Of a DNA stretch of 42,132 nt, positions 15,588 through 23,826 are shown piece after piece. The notes beneath the pieces were generated by a model that searched no databases, was not told the DNA's origin, and worked only from the letters and a program-made list of their open reading frames with translations. This stretch comes from Pseudomonas mosselii. Its GTDB lineage: Bacteria > Pseudomonadota > Gammaproteobacteria > Pseudomonadales > Pseudomonadaceae. The stretch spans positions 1 to 42,132 of the forward strand of contig NZ_VAUO01000018.1 in the NCBI RefSeq assembly GCF_005796105.1, written 5' to 3'. A program made the position numbers and the translations under genes. Position 1 is the first letter of the stretch, and the number at the start of each line of letters is the position of its first letter.

Positions 15588-17246
15588 ATGCTGACCTTGC
15601 TCAACCTGCTCTCCGCCGTGGCCTTGCTGGTCTGGGGCACGCATATCGTGCGCACCGGCATCCTGCGCGTGTATGGCTCAAACCTGCGCCGGGTGCTGAG
15701 CCAGAACATGAACAAACGCCCACTGGCGTTCATCGCTGGCATCGTGGTCACTGCCGTTGTGCAGAGCAGCAACGCCACTGCCATGCTGGTCACCTCATTC
15801 GTCGGCCAAGGCCTGATGGCCATGACCCCGGCCTTGGCGATCATGCTCGGAGCGGACGTGGGGACCGCACTGATGGCGCGGGTGCTGACCTTCGACCTGT
15901 CCTGGCTGTCGCCACTGCTGGTGTTCGTGGGGGTGATCTTCTTTCTGTCGCGCAAACAGACCCGCCTGGGGCAGATGGGCCGCGTGGCCATCGGCCTGGG
16001 GCTGATCATCCTGGCTCTGGAGCTGATCGTGCAGGCCGCTGCCCCGATCACCCACGCACAAGGGGTGAAAGTGCTGTTCGCCTCGCTGACCGGCGACATT
16101 CTGCTCGACGCATTGGTCGGCGCACTGTTCGCCATGGTGTCCTATTCAAGCCTAGCCGCCGTGTTGCTCACCGCGACCCTGGCCGGCGCCGAGGTGATCA
16201 GCCTGCCAGTAGCCATTGGCCTGGTGGTGGGCGCCAACATCGGCAGCGGCCTGCTGGCGTTCATCAGCACCAGCATGCAGAATGCCGCCGGGCGCCGCGT
16301 GGCGCTGGGCAGCCTGCTGTACAAGCTGATCGGCCTGGTGCTGATCATCCCGGCGCTGCACCCGCTGGTGGAGTGGATGGACAGCCTGAGCTTCAGCCCG
16401 CAGGAGCTGGTGATCGGCTTCCACCTGCTCTACAACACCCTGCGCTGCCTGCTCATGCTGCCCACCGTGCCCCTCATGGGCCGGCTGTGCAACACACTGC
16501 TGCCCGAGCGCGACAACACCACTGGCCCGCTCAAGCCCCGACACCTCGATGCCACCGCCTTGGCAACCCCAAGCCTGGCACTGGCCAACGCCGCACGCGA
16601 GACCCTGCGCCTGGGCGATATCGTCGACAGCCTGCTCGAAGCGATGCTCAGCGCCCTGCGCGGCCACACCACGGCCATGCCGCAGCAAGTCCGTGCCCTG
16701 AGCGAGGACGCCGAAGCACTGTACAGCGCGATCAAGCTGTATCTGGCGCAGATGCCCCGGGAAGACCTCAGCGAGGCCGACAACCGGCGTTGGGCCGAGA
16801 TCATCGAACTGGCCATCAATCTCAAGCTGGGCTGCGACCTGATCGAGCGCATGCTGCGCAAGGTGCAACAGCAGAAGACCTCGCAACGCCGAGAGTTCTC
16901 GCAGGTGGGCCTGGAGGAACTGACCGGCCTGCAAGAGCAACTGCTGTCCAACCTGCGCCTGGGCCTGACCGTCTTCCTCAGCGCCGACCCCGAGAGCGCA
17001 CGCCTGCTGCTGCGGGAAAAACGTCGTTTCCGAGCGCATGAGCGGCGCCTGGCCCACGCCCATGTCAGCCGCCTGCAACGCAAAGTGGTGCAGAGCATCG
17101 AGACCAGTTCGCTACACTTGGAGCTCATTGCGGACATGAAACGGTTGAACTCTTTGTTCTGTAGCAGTGCCTATGTGGTACTGGGCGGAACCGACACCGG
17201 CGGGCTGATGCTCGACAGTGTGCCAGACGAAGCCCGCCAGCCCTGA
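15588..17246 (+). CDS. Na/Pi cotransporter family protein with C-terminal PhoU-like domain
   Basis: A 552-residue protein. The first 310 or so residues hold two repeats of the Na/Pi-cotransporter membrane domain; the QSSNATAMLVTSF motif marks the first repeat. The remaining 240 residues are helical and charged and resemble PhoU. The start was set at the ATG preceded by GGGGG at 7 bases; the open frame extends 32 codons upstream without a ribosome site. Homologues (YjbB-like) can export phosphate. There is no pst/pho gene adjacent. The M16 peptidase gene begins 30 bases after its stop, so the two are probably cotranscribed. Confidence 0.87.
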   Translation: MLTLLNLLSAVALLVWGTHIVRTGILRVYGSNLRRVLSQNMNKRPLAFIAGIVVTAVVQSSNATAMLVTSFVGQGLMAMTPALAIMLGADVGTALMARVLTFDLSWLSPLLVFVGVIFFLSRKQTRLGQMGRVAIGLGLIILALELIVQAAAPITHAQGVKVLFASLTGDILLDALVGALFAMVSYSSLAAVLLTATLAGAEVISLPVAIGLVVGANIGSGLLAFISTSMQNAAGRRVALGSLLYKLIGLVLIIPALHPLVEWMDSLSFSPQELVIGFHLLYNTLRCLLMLPTVPLMGRLCNTLLPERDNTTGPLKPRHLDATALATPSLALANAARETLRLGDIVDSLLEAMLSALRGHTTAMPQQVRALSEDAEALYSAIKLYLAQMPREDLSEADNRRWAEIIELAINLKLGCDLIERMLRKVQQQKTSQRREFSQVGLEELTGLQEQLLSNLRLGLTVFLSADPESARLLLREKRRFRAHERRLAHAHVSRLQRKVVQSIETSSLHLELIADMKRLNSLFCSSAYVVLGGTDTGGLMLDSVPDEARQP

Positions 17247-17276
17247 CCCACGCATCCCGGAGACCGTAGCTCGCTT

Positions 17277-18683
17277 ATGCGTTGCCTGATGTTCGTTTGT
17301 CTGCTGATCTGCAGCCTGCCCAGCCTCGCCCTGGACCGTTCGCGGGTGGAAGGTTACCTGTTGCCCAATGGCCTGCAAGTGATCCTAAAATCCGGTTACG
17401 AGCGCGATCATGTGTCGATTCGCCTGGTCGTCGGCGTGGGCCTGGACGACTTCGACTGCAACCAGCGCGAGTTGCCGCACCTGCTCGAACACCTGCTATT
17501 CAGCGGTATCGACGAAACCGGCGAGGGTGGCCTGGAAGAACGCTTGCAAGCACTGGGCGGGGAGTGGAACGCCTTCACCAGCAGCGCCGACACCACCTTC
17601 GTAATCGAGGCGCCAGCACGTAACCAGCGCAAGGTCCTCGACCTGTTACTGGCGCTGCTGCGCGACACGCGTATCGATGACAAGGCCCTGGCCACCGCCA
17701 AGCGCATCATCGAGCGCGAGGACGGCGGCCACTACGGCCACCTGCAACGCTGGCTCGACCGCCAGCAAGTTGGCCACCCGGCCAGCGACCAGCTGGCGAC
17801 CGAGCTGGGTCTGAAGTGCAAGGAGCGCTCCGACCTCGACGACATGACCCTTGAACAGGTCCAGCAGTTGCGCGAACGCTGGTATGCAGCCAACAACATG
17901 AGCCTGATCGTGGTCGGTGGGCTCGACCGCGTGCTGCCCGCCTACCTGGAGCGCACCTTCGGCACGCTGCCAGCCAGCGAGCCCGAGGAGCGCCGCAACC
18001 TCGAAAGCATTACCCAGCAAGCCGAGCACCGCCGTGACCTGACCCGTGGCTGGCTGGGCGACAGCGTCAAACTGCACTGGCTGTTCGTCGAACCCACCCC
18101 CGAGGATGGCCAGGAGCAGACCCTCGAGCTGTTGTCACGCTACCTGGATTGGGCCCTGTACGACCAACTGCGCCTGCGCCACGGCCTGTCGTATGGCCCT
18201 TCGGTGCAGCGCGAAAGCTTCGGCGACAGCGGCCTGCTGAGCCTCAACGCCGATCTTGAGCGCAACGACCTCGACGCCGCGCTCAACGTGCTCGACCAAC
18301 TGTTCGAGCACCTGCGCACCCACGGCCTAGACCCGGACACCTTTGCCCGCATCAAGGAAGCAGCAATCGCGCGCGAAAGCTGGACCACACAGGGCAACAG
18401 CGCGCTGGCCGACTACTACTGGGGCGCGCTCAACGCCTACGACAATGGCCGCTTCAGCGACCCGGTCCGTCAAATGCGCCTAGTCAGCCTCACACAGGCC
18501 AACCAGGCGCTGCACGAACTGCTGAAGCAGCCCGGCTACCTACGCATCGAAAAGCCCTTGCTCAGCTATGACGAGCTGTACGGCTGGGTGGCGTTAGTGT
18601 TGGGGCTGATCCTGGCCGCCGCGCTGATCCGCTGGCGGCGCCCAAAGGCCGCCAAGCCCAGCGATGCTACACGGGAGCGGTGA
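17277..18683 (+). CDS. M16-family zinc peptidase, secreted and membrane-anchored
   Basis: A 468-residue M16 (pitrilysin-type) peptidase. The inverted zinc motif HLLEH is at residues 68-72 and the expected downstream glutamate is E146 or E148 in RIIEREDGG. An M16_C-like domain follows (NNMSLIVVGGLDRVLPAYLERTFG), with LRLRHGLSYGPSVQRE typical of the C-terminal half. An N-terminal signal peptide ends near SLALD. A hydrophobic helix of about 20 residues near residues 430-451 plus an RWRR tail would anchor it in the inner membrane facing the periplasm. The GGAG is 14 bases from the ATG; an ATG four codons later is an alternative start. Confidence 0.85.
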   Translation: MRCLMFVCLLICSLPSLALDRSRVEGYLLPNGLQVILKSGYERDHVSIRLVVGVGLDDFDCNQRELPHLLEHLLFSGIDETGEGGLEERLQALGGEWNAFTSSADTTFVIEAPARNQRKVLDLLLALLRDTRIDDKALATAKRIIEREDGGHYGHLQRWLDRQQVGHPASDQLATELGLKCKERSDLDDMTLEQVQQLRERWYAANNMSLIVVGGLDRVLPAYLERTFGTLPASEPEERRNLESITQQAEHRRDLTRGWLGDSVKLHWLFVEPTPEDGQEQTLELLSRYLDWALYDQLRLRHGLSYGPSVQRESFGDSGLLSLNADLERNDLDAALNVLDQLFEHLRTHGLDPDTFARIKEAAIARESWTTQGNSALADYYWGALNAYDNGRFSDPVRQMRLVSLTQANQALHELLKQPGYLRIEKPLLSYDELYGWVALVLGLILAAALIRWRRPKAAKPSDATRER

Positions 18684-18705
18684 ATCGGCGGTATCCTGTA
18701 CAGCC

Positions 18706-18793
18706 CTCTTCGCGGGTAAACCCGCTCCCACAGGTATTGCGTGTGCCTCAAGGACTGCGCTAGACCTGTGGGAGCGGGTTTACCCGCGAAGAG
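18706..18793. repeat. REPIN: perfect 30-bp inverted REP pair
   Basis: Two 30-base arms, the first starting CTCTTCGCGGGTAAACC, are exact reverse complements around a 28-base spacer. Each arm also has an internal hairpin, GCGGGTAAACCCGC. The perfect match over 60 bases suggests recent insertion or selection. It ends 37 bases before the next gene and may lie within its leader. Confidence 0.92.
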
Positions 18794-18830
18794 GCCGGCA
18801 CAGCCACCTCATTTTCCTTGTCGTAGACCC

Positions 18831-19853
18831 ATGCCCCCAATCCCCAATTTCGTCCTGCGCGTGATCGAACTGCTCAAGCGCTACCCCGGCATCATCGCGC
18901 TCGGCGGTTTCCTCTCTGGTATCGGTAGCTTCATCCTGGTCGACCGCCAGGCCGGACTTGCCAGCTGGATCGCCATCCTCATGCTGGTCAGCTGGGTCTG
19001 GCTGATGCTGGAAAACACCCTTACTGGCCTGTTCACGCGTACGTTCAAGCGCGAGATCCCACAGCCGCTGTTGCGCTACGCGACACAGATGATCCACCAG
19101 GAAAGCCTGTTCTTCGTCCTACCGTTCTTCTTCATCACCACCACCTGGAACAGCGGCCAACTGGTGTTCACCGGCCTGCTCGGCGCGGCGGGCCTGATCT
19201 CGATCATCGACCCGCTGTACTACAAATGGCTGGCCCCCCGGCGCTGGCTATTCCTGGCCCTGCACACCCTGACGCTGTTCGCGGCGATGCTCACCGCGCT
19301 GCCGATCATCTTGCACCTGACCACCGCGCAGAGCTTCAAGCTGGCGCTGATCGCGGCCATGGTGCTGTCATTCCCCAGCCTTGCCAGCAGTTTCCCGATC
19401 CGCACCTGGCGCCGTGGCGTGGCGCTGGTACTGGTGACCCTGGCGGTCGGCGCTGGTGGCTGGTGGCTGCGCTCGTGGGTGCCGCCCGCTACGTTGTGGC
19501 TGACGGATGTGGCGGTCAGTACCGAGGTAATCAACCGTCAGCCAGGCGCGTCGCTGGACGAGGTTCCCGCCAGCCGTGTCCGCAATGGCGGCTTGTACGC
19601 CTACACCGCGATCAATGCCCCACGCGGCCTGGACGAGCGCATTTACCACGTGTGGCAGCTGGACGGCAAAGAAGTCGACCGCATCGCCCTGGACATCCAC
19701 GGTGGGCGTAAAGAAGGCTACCGCGCCTGGACCCGCAAGCAGAACTTCCCGCCCAATCCGGTGGGCAAGTGGCAGGTGCGGGTACTGACCGAGGACGGGC
19801 AGGTCATCGGGGTGCTGCGATTCGAGGTGGTGGACGACGCACCGGCGGGTTGA
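18831..19853 (+). CDS. Membrane protein with DUF5924 and C-terminal DUF2914 domains
   Basis: A 340-residue protein. The first 230 or so residues contain about six to eight hydrophobic helices (DUF5924-like). The last 100 residues form a soluble DUF2914 domain: LYAYTAINAPRGLDERIYHVW and GGRKEGYRAWTRKQNFP. I chose the start MPPIPNFVLRVIELLKRYPG; the open frame extends back into the REPIN and lacks family character. The ribosome site is weak. Function is unknown. The soluble domain probably faces the periplasm. Confidence 0.8.
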   Translation: MPPIPNFVLRVIELLKRYPGIIALGGFLSGIGSFILVDRQAGLASWIAILMLVSWVWLMLENTLTGLFTRTFKREIPQPLLRYATQMIHQESLFFVLPFFFITTTWNSGQLVFTGLLGAAGLISIIDPLYYKWLAPRRWLFLALHTLTLFAAMLTALPIILHLTTAQSFKLALIAAMVLSFPSLASSFPIRTWRRGVALVLVTLAVGAGGWWLRSWVPPATLWLTDVAVSTEVINRQPGASLDEVPASRVRNGGLYAYTAINAPRGLDERIYHVWQLDGKEVDRIALDIHGGRKEGYRAWTRKQNFPPNPVGKWQVRVLTEDGQVIGVLRFEVVDDAPAG

Positions 19854-19931
19854 GGCCATTGTCCTGCGCCCAGCGCCCGCTCAGTACGCACGCACCTGAA
19901 CAGCCTGCGCTTGCCCGGTCCGATACCCGGC

Positions 19932-21161
19932 TCAGGCAAAGAACCAGTAGCAGACGAAGATCGCCGCGATTACTCCGCACAGCTCGGCCAGCAGGGCGCA
20001 ACCGACGGCGTGGCGCACCCGCTGGATACCCACCGCGCCGAAGTACACCGCAAGCACGTAGAAGGTAGTTTCGGTACTGCCTTGGATGGTCGCGGCCACC
20101 AATGCGGGGAAGCTGTCCACGCCATGGGTCTGCATGGTCTCGATCAACATGGCCCGTGCAGCGCTGCCGGAGAACGGCTTGACCAGCGCCGTGGGCAGGC
20201 CTTCAACGAAGCGGGCGTCCAGACCCAGCGCATTCACCGCATGGCGGATGCCGTCCAACGCCAGCTCCAGAGCGCCCGAGGCACGCAGCACGCCCACGGC
20301 GACCAGCATCGCCACCAGGTAGGGCAACAGGCCCTTGGCCACATCAAAACCTTCCTTGGCCCCCTCGACGAACGCCTCATACACTTTCACGCGCTTCAAG
20401 GCGCCGATCACCAGGAACAGCATGATCACCCCGAACAACGTCAGGTTACCGAGGATCGACGACAGGCTCGCCAACGCGGCAGCCGACAAGGTGCCGAGAA
20501 ACGCCATGAAACCGCCCAGCAGCAAAGCACCGGGGATTAGATAGGCCAGCACCACCGGGTCCCACAGGCGCAGACGCTGCATCACCGCTACCGACAGCAG
20601 GCCGACCAAGGTCGACGCACTGGTAGCCAGCAGGATCGGCAGGAACACCAAGGTCGGGTCGGTGGCTCCTTGCTGGGCGCGGTACATGAAGATGGTCACC
20701 GGCAGCAGGGTCAGCGACGAGGCATTGAGTACCAGGAACAGAATCTGCGCGTTGCTGGCCGTAGTGCTGCTGGGGTTGAGTTCCTGCAGGGCACGCATGG
20801 CCTTGAGCCCGATGGGTGTGGCGGCGTTGTCCAGGCCCAGGCCGTTGGCGGCGAAGTTCATGGTGATCAGGCCCAAGGCAGGGTGGCCAGGCGGCACTTC
20901 GGGCATCAAGCGGGCGAACAGCGGGCCGAGCACCTTGGCCAACCATTCGACGATACCGGCCTTCTCGGCGATCTTCAGAAAACCCAGCCACAGCGTCAGG
21001 GTGCCGAACAGCAGGACCATGACCTCCACCGATAGCTTGGCCATGGCGAAGATGCTCTCGACCATCGCGGCGAAGATACCGGCATTACCGCCCACCAGCC
21101 ATTGGAGCAGGGCGGAGATGGCCGCCACCAGGAAAAAGCCGAGCCACAGACCGTTGAGCAT
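19932..21161 (-). CDS. Fused SpmA/SpmB-like nucleoside-recognition (Gate) membrane protein
   Basis: A 409-residue membrane protein with two homologous Gate-type halves. The first matches SpmA (GLITMNFAANGLGLDNAATPIGLKAM) and the second SpmB (KPFSGSAARAMLIETM, then TIQGSTETTFYVLAVYFG). In Bacillus these are separate spore-maturation proteins; in Gram-negatives they occur as a fusion of unknown transport role. AGGGGAA lies about 8 bases before the chosen ATG; the frame is open for 26 codons further upstream. It converges with the DUF5924 gene across a 78-base gap that has no evident terminator. Confidence 0.82.
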   Translation of the reverse strand: MLNGLWLGFFLVAAISALLQWLVGGNAGIFAAMVESIFAMAKLSVEVMVLLFGTLTLWLGFLKIAEKAGIVEWLAKVLGPLFARLMPEVPPGHPALGLITMNFAANGLGLDNAATPIGLKAMRALQELNPSSTTASNAQILFLVLNASSLTLLPVTIFMYRAQQGATDPTLVFLPILLATSASTLVGLLSVAVMQRLRLWDPVVLAYLIPGALLLGGFMAFLGTLSAAALASLSSILGNLTLFGVIMLFLVIGALKRVKVYEAFVEGAKEGFDVAKGLLPYLVAMLVAVGVLRASGALELALDGIRHAVNALGLDARFVEGLPTALVKPFSGSAARAMLIETMQTHGVDSFPALVAATIQGSTETTFYVLAVYFGAVGIQRVRHAVGCALLAELCGVIAAIFVCYWFFA

Positions 21162-21254
21162 CCGTGAGTTCCCCTGTGAAAAATGCCCGAATGATAGCGC
21201 AAGATCGCCTCGAATCATTCGCCTACCGTGGGAGCGCATGGCACTGCAAATGCA

Positions 21255-21280
21255 GAAAGCCCCGACGAGTCGGGGCTTTC
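21255..21280 (-). terminator. Terminator after gltP
   Basis: Perfect 11-bp stem GAAAGCCCCGA/TCGGGGCTTTC with a 4-base loop. On the minus strand it is followed by TGCATTTGC, a poor U-tract. It lies 19 bases past the gltP stop. Confidence 0.7.
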
Positions 21281-21299
21281 TATTTTCAGCGCAGCCGTC

Positions 21300-22634
21300 T
21301 TATTGGTTGGCGGTCTGGCCGGCGACCGCAGCCGCCTTGTTGCTTTTTGCCAGCGCCAGCGACGCGTAGTAAGCCTCGCCCTTGGCGCTGTCGTACATGC
21401 CTTGCCACTTGGCGATGACCACCGCGGCCAAGGCGTTGCCAACCACGTTCAGTGCGGTACGGGCCATGTCCATGATGCGGTCGACACCGGCGATGAACGC
21501 CAGGCCTTCCAACGGGATGCCCACGCTGCCCAGGGTAGCCAGCAGGACCACGAACGATACGCCCGGAACCCCGGCGATGCCCTTGGAAGTAACCATCAGG
21601 GTCAGTACCAGCATCAACTGCTGGCCAATCGACAGGTCGATGCCGTAAAGCTGGGCAATGAAGATCGCCGCGATGCTCTGGTACAGGGTCGAGCCATCAA
21701 GGTTGAACGAGTAACCGGTCGGCACCACGAACGAGCAGATCGACTTCGGCGCGCCGTACTTCTCCATCTTCTCGATCACGCGCGGCAGCACGGTCTCGGA
21801 GCTGGAGGTGGAGTAGGCGAGGATCAGCTCGTCCTTCATGATGCGCATGATCTTGATGATCGAGAAGCCGAACACACGTGCCACCAAGCCCAGCACCATG
21901 AAGGCGAAGAAGGCGATGGCGAAGTACACCAGCAGCACCAGCTTGGCCAGCGGCAGCAGCGAAGCGAAGCCAAAGTTGGCGACGGTGGCGGCGATCAGGG
22001 CGAACACGCCGATTGGGGCGTAGTTCATGATCATGTGGGTGACCTTGAACATGGTCTCCGACACGCCCTGGAAGGTACGCACCAGCGGCTCGCGCAGCTC
22101 GGCGTTGAGGCTCGACAAGCCCATGCCGAACATCACCGAGAAGAAGATGATCGGCAGCATCTCGCCACGCATCAGCGCTGCGAAGATATTCGACGGAATC
22201 AGGTTGAGCAGGGTTTCGATGAACGCATGCTCATGCTGCACCTCGGCCGCAGTGGCCTGGTACTTGGAGATGTCGACGGTGCCCAGAGTGCTCATGTCGA
22301 TGCCAGCGCCTGGGTGGAACACGTTGGCCAGCACCAGACCAACGACGATGGCGATGGTGGTCACCACTTCGAAGTAAACAATCGTCTTCAGGCCGATACT
22401 GCCCAGTTTCTTCGCGTCGCCTACCCCGGCGATGCCCACGATCAGCGACGAGATCACGATCGGGACGACGATCATCTTGATCAGGCGAATGAAGATGTCG
22501 CCAGCGGGCTGGAGGACGTTGCTGATCCACCATGCCTTTTCTGCACTGAAATGATTCAGTAGCGCGCCGACTGCAACGCCCAGTACCAGACCGATGACGA
22601 TCTGCCAGGCGAGGCTCAGTTTTGCCTTCTTCAT
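21300..22634 (-). CDS. gltP: Glutamate/aspartate:proton symporter (DAACS family)
   Basis: A 444-residue dicarboxylate/amino acid:cation symporter, close in length to E. coli GltP (437). Visible motifs are the serine-rich STSSSETVLPRVIEKM re-entrant loop, TGYSFNLDGSTLYQ, and GIAGVPGVSFVVLLATL. It imports acidic amino acids across the inner membrane; dicarboxylates cannot be excluded. The start MKKAKLSLAWQ has AAAGGG 8 bases upstream. The long upstream region carries an AauR-like palindrome, in line with control by an acidic amino acid two-component system encoded elsewhere. Confidence 0.9.
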   Translation of the reverse strand: MKKAKLSLAWQIVIGLVLGVAVGALLNHFSAEKAWWISNVLQPAGDIFIRLIKMIVVPIVISSLIVGIAGVGDAKKLGSIGLKTIVYFEVVTTIAIVVGLVLANVFHPGAGIDMSTLGTVDISKYQATAAEVQHEHAFIETLLNLIPSNIFAALMRGEMLPIIFFSVMFGMGLSSLNAELREPLVRTFQGVSETMFKVTHMIMNYAPIGVFALIAATVANFGFASLLPLAKLVLLVYFAIAFFAFMVLGLVARVFGFSIIKIMRIMKDELILAYSTSSSETVLPRVIEKMEKYGAPKSICSFVVPTGYSFNLDGSTLYQSIAAIFIAQLYGIDLSIGQQLMLVLTLMVTSKGIAGVPGVSFVVLLATLGSVGIPLEGLAFIAGVDRIMDMARTALNVVGNALAAVVIAKWQGMYDSAKGEAYYASLALAKSNKAAAVAGQTANQ

Positions 22635-22814
22635 GTCATTACCCTTTGTTGTAGTGGTCACAGTCACCCACCGCAAAGCCTCGTCCCAGAGCCTTTAGTA
22701 GGCAGTTGGAGAAGGGCTGTGCAGGCATGGTGGCCCCATGTAGGTTTACCGCGAGCTCGCCTTGAAGGGGCTCGGGCCAGGTAAAAAAGGCGGCAACTAT
22801 TGCGATGGGAGAGG

Positions 22815-22830
22815 GGCCAGTCTAATGCCT
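22815..22830 (-). promoter_or_regulatory. Weak sigma-54-like element upstream of gltP
   Basis: On the minus strand AGGCATTAGACTGGCC keeps the GG-N10-GC spacing of -24/-12 promoters, with GGCA at -24. Several consensus bases are missing. Its value is positional: the AauR-like palindrome lies about 105-115 bases upstream of the implied start. Confidence 0.35.
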
Positions 22831-22907
22831 GAAACGACTACCCTATGCAGAATCGGCATGAGACTCAGCGCTGAAATCGGGCATCGTCAAACCCTTGATT
22901 TTAAGCG

Positions 22908-22921
22908 TTCGGATTTCCGAA
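22908..22921. promoter_or_regulatory. AauR-like palindrome TTCGG-N4-CCGAA
   Basis: A perfect TTCGG-ATTT-CCGAA palindrome. This is, from memory, the motif reported for AauR of the P. putida AauRS acidic amino acid system. Further CCGAA/TTCGG half-sites follow at 22927, 22940, 22994, about 23002 and 23035. It lies about 275 bases before the gltP ATG. Confidence 0.6.
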
Positions 22922-23098
22922 CAGGGCCGAACCGCCATTTTTCGGCAGATTTGACGGTATGAACTGGAAGGGGAAAATGGCGTGTTCGACAATCCGAATG
23001 GCCGAAATACCGCCTGAGCTGACCGCTCGGACAGCCGAAAAAAATTAGATGTACGGTCGCGACAAAATGTTTCTTCGAGGACAGGCGCACACCTGTAA

Positions 23099-23341
23099 GT
23101 CGGTTTTCACCGACAGGCGCTTCGGAAGCCAGATCGGCCCCTGCACCACGCAGGCCCTGGCCGATCTGCAGCTCCCGATGCCACCCTCTCCTGACCCGGC
23201 CCATCAAGGAGGTACTCCCTGTACCCCTAGGCCACTCCGATCCTGCATCGATCAGAACAGCCCGGCCCCCTGGTCATACGCCACCTCTCTTCGAGGCGGC
23301 GCATCATAGAAGCCAGAAAGATAGAAAGGTTCGGCTTCTAT
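23099..23341. other. Hairpin-rich intergenic segment, possible noncoding RNA
   Basis: Part of a 730-base region without a convincing gene between gltP and the Ivy-like gene. Successive foldable elements are GTCGGT-TTTC-ACCGAC (23099-23114); a compound hairpin AGATCGGCC...GGCCGATCT (23131-23167) with CCTGC-ACCAC-GCAGG nested inside; GGAG-GTA-CTCC near 23210; and ATAGAAGCC...GGCTTCTAT (23306-23341) followed by TTCGTG. Open frames here have no ribosome site or family resemblance. Strand and function are undecided. Confidence 0.35.
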
Positions 23342-23364
23342 TTCGTGACAATGCGTGGCCCGCT

Positions 23365-23823
23365 TCAGTACCAGTTCGGATCACGCTTGAGTTGCTCCTT
23401 GAGCAACGCCTTCATGCCGTCATCGGGCTTGCCCAGCCAGCGGTAATCCGCGTGACGGGTGGGCGACTTATCCGATGGCAAGCCTTCGGGAACCTCCACG
23501 AGCATCCCGTAGGCCGCATCCTTGTCCCAGCTGAAAGCCACGATCAAGCGCTTGTAGGTGCAGTTGTCAGCGGACTCGCACAACGGGCCGACCAAGTAAC
23601 GGTCGCCGTCCTCGGTGACCGCCGACATCTGCAAGGGCGCACTGCCACTGAGGTTGATCACCCACTCGGGCAGGCGCTCCTCGCCCTTGATCGCGCCTTG
23701 CCAGGCTGTCCGGTACTGGGCGTCCTGACCCAGCAACTCATCGACACGGGCCTGGCCGTCGTTGGCTGCCATGGCCGTGCTGACGGCGCCCAACAGCAGG
23801 GCGCCGGCCAGGATCCTCTTCAT
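23365..23823 (-). CDS. Ivy-like periplasmic protein (lysozyme inhibitor family, Ivyp2 type)
   Basis: A 152-residue secreted protein; signal peptide to about residue 19 (TAMA|A). The C-terminal half matches Ivy: RLIVAFSWDKDAAYGMLVEVPEGLP and RWLGKPDDGMKALLKEQL ending DPNWY. The inhibitory loop of Ivy is normally CKPHDC; here the two cysteines enclose ESADN (CESADNC), with no histidine. That matches the P. aeruginosa Ivyp2 type at this genome position, reported not to inhibit lysozyme. It is the last gene of an operon, 3 bases after the DUF1328 stop. Confidence 0.85.
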   Translation of the reverse strand: MKRILAGALLLGAVSTAMAANDGQARVDELLGQDAQYRTAWQGAIKGEERLPEWVINLSGSAPLQMSAVTEDGDRYLVGPLCESADNCTYKRLIVAFSWDKDAAYGMLVEVPEGLPSDKSPTRHADYRWLGKPDDGMKALLKEQLKRDPNWY

Positions 23824-23826
23824 GGT

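Noticed and set aside
15488..17041. A 517-codon open frame in another frame of the Na/Pi cotransporter gene
   Set aside because: Its product is Pro/Arg/His-rich low-complexity sequence; the other frame encodes an evident transporter.
22762..22962. A 66-codon frame upstream of gltP
   Set aside because: It overlaps the AauR-like palindrome and the candidate promoter, and has no recognisable protein features.
23049..23309. An 86-codon plus-strand frame in the gltP-Ivy gap
   Set aside because: No ribosome site, no family resemblance, and the segment is better described as structured noncoding sequence.
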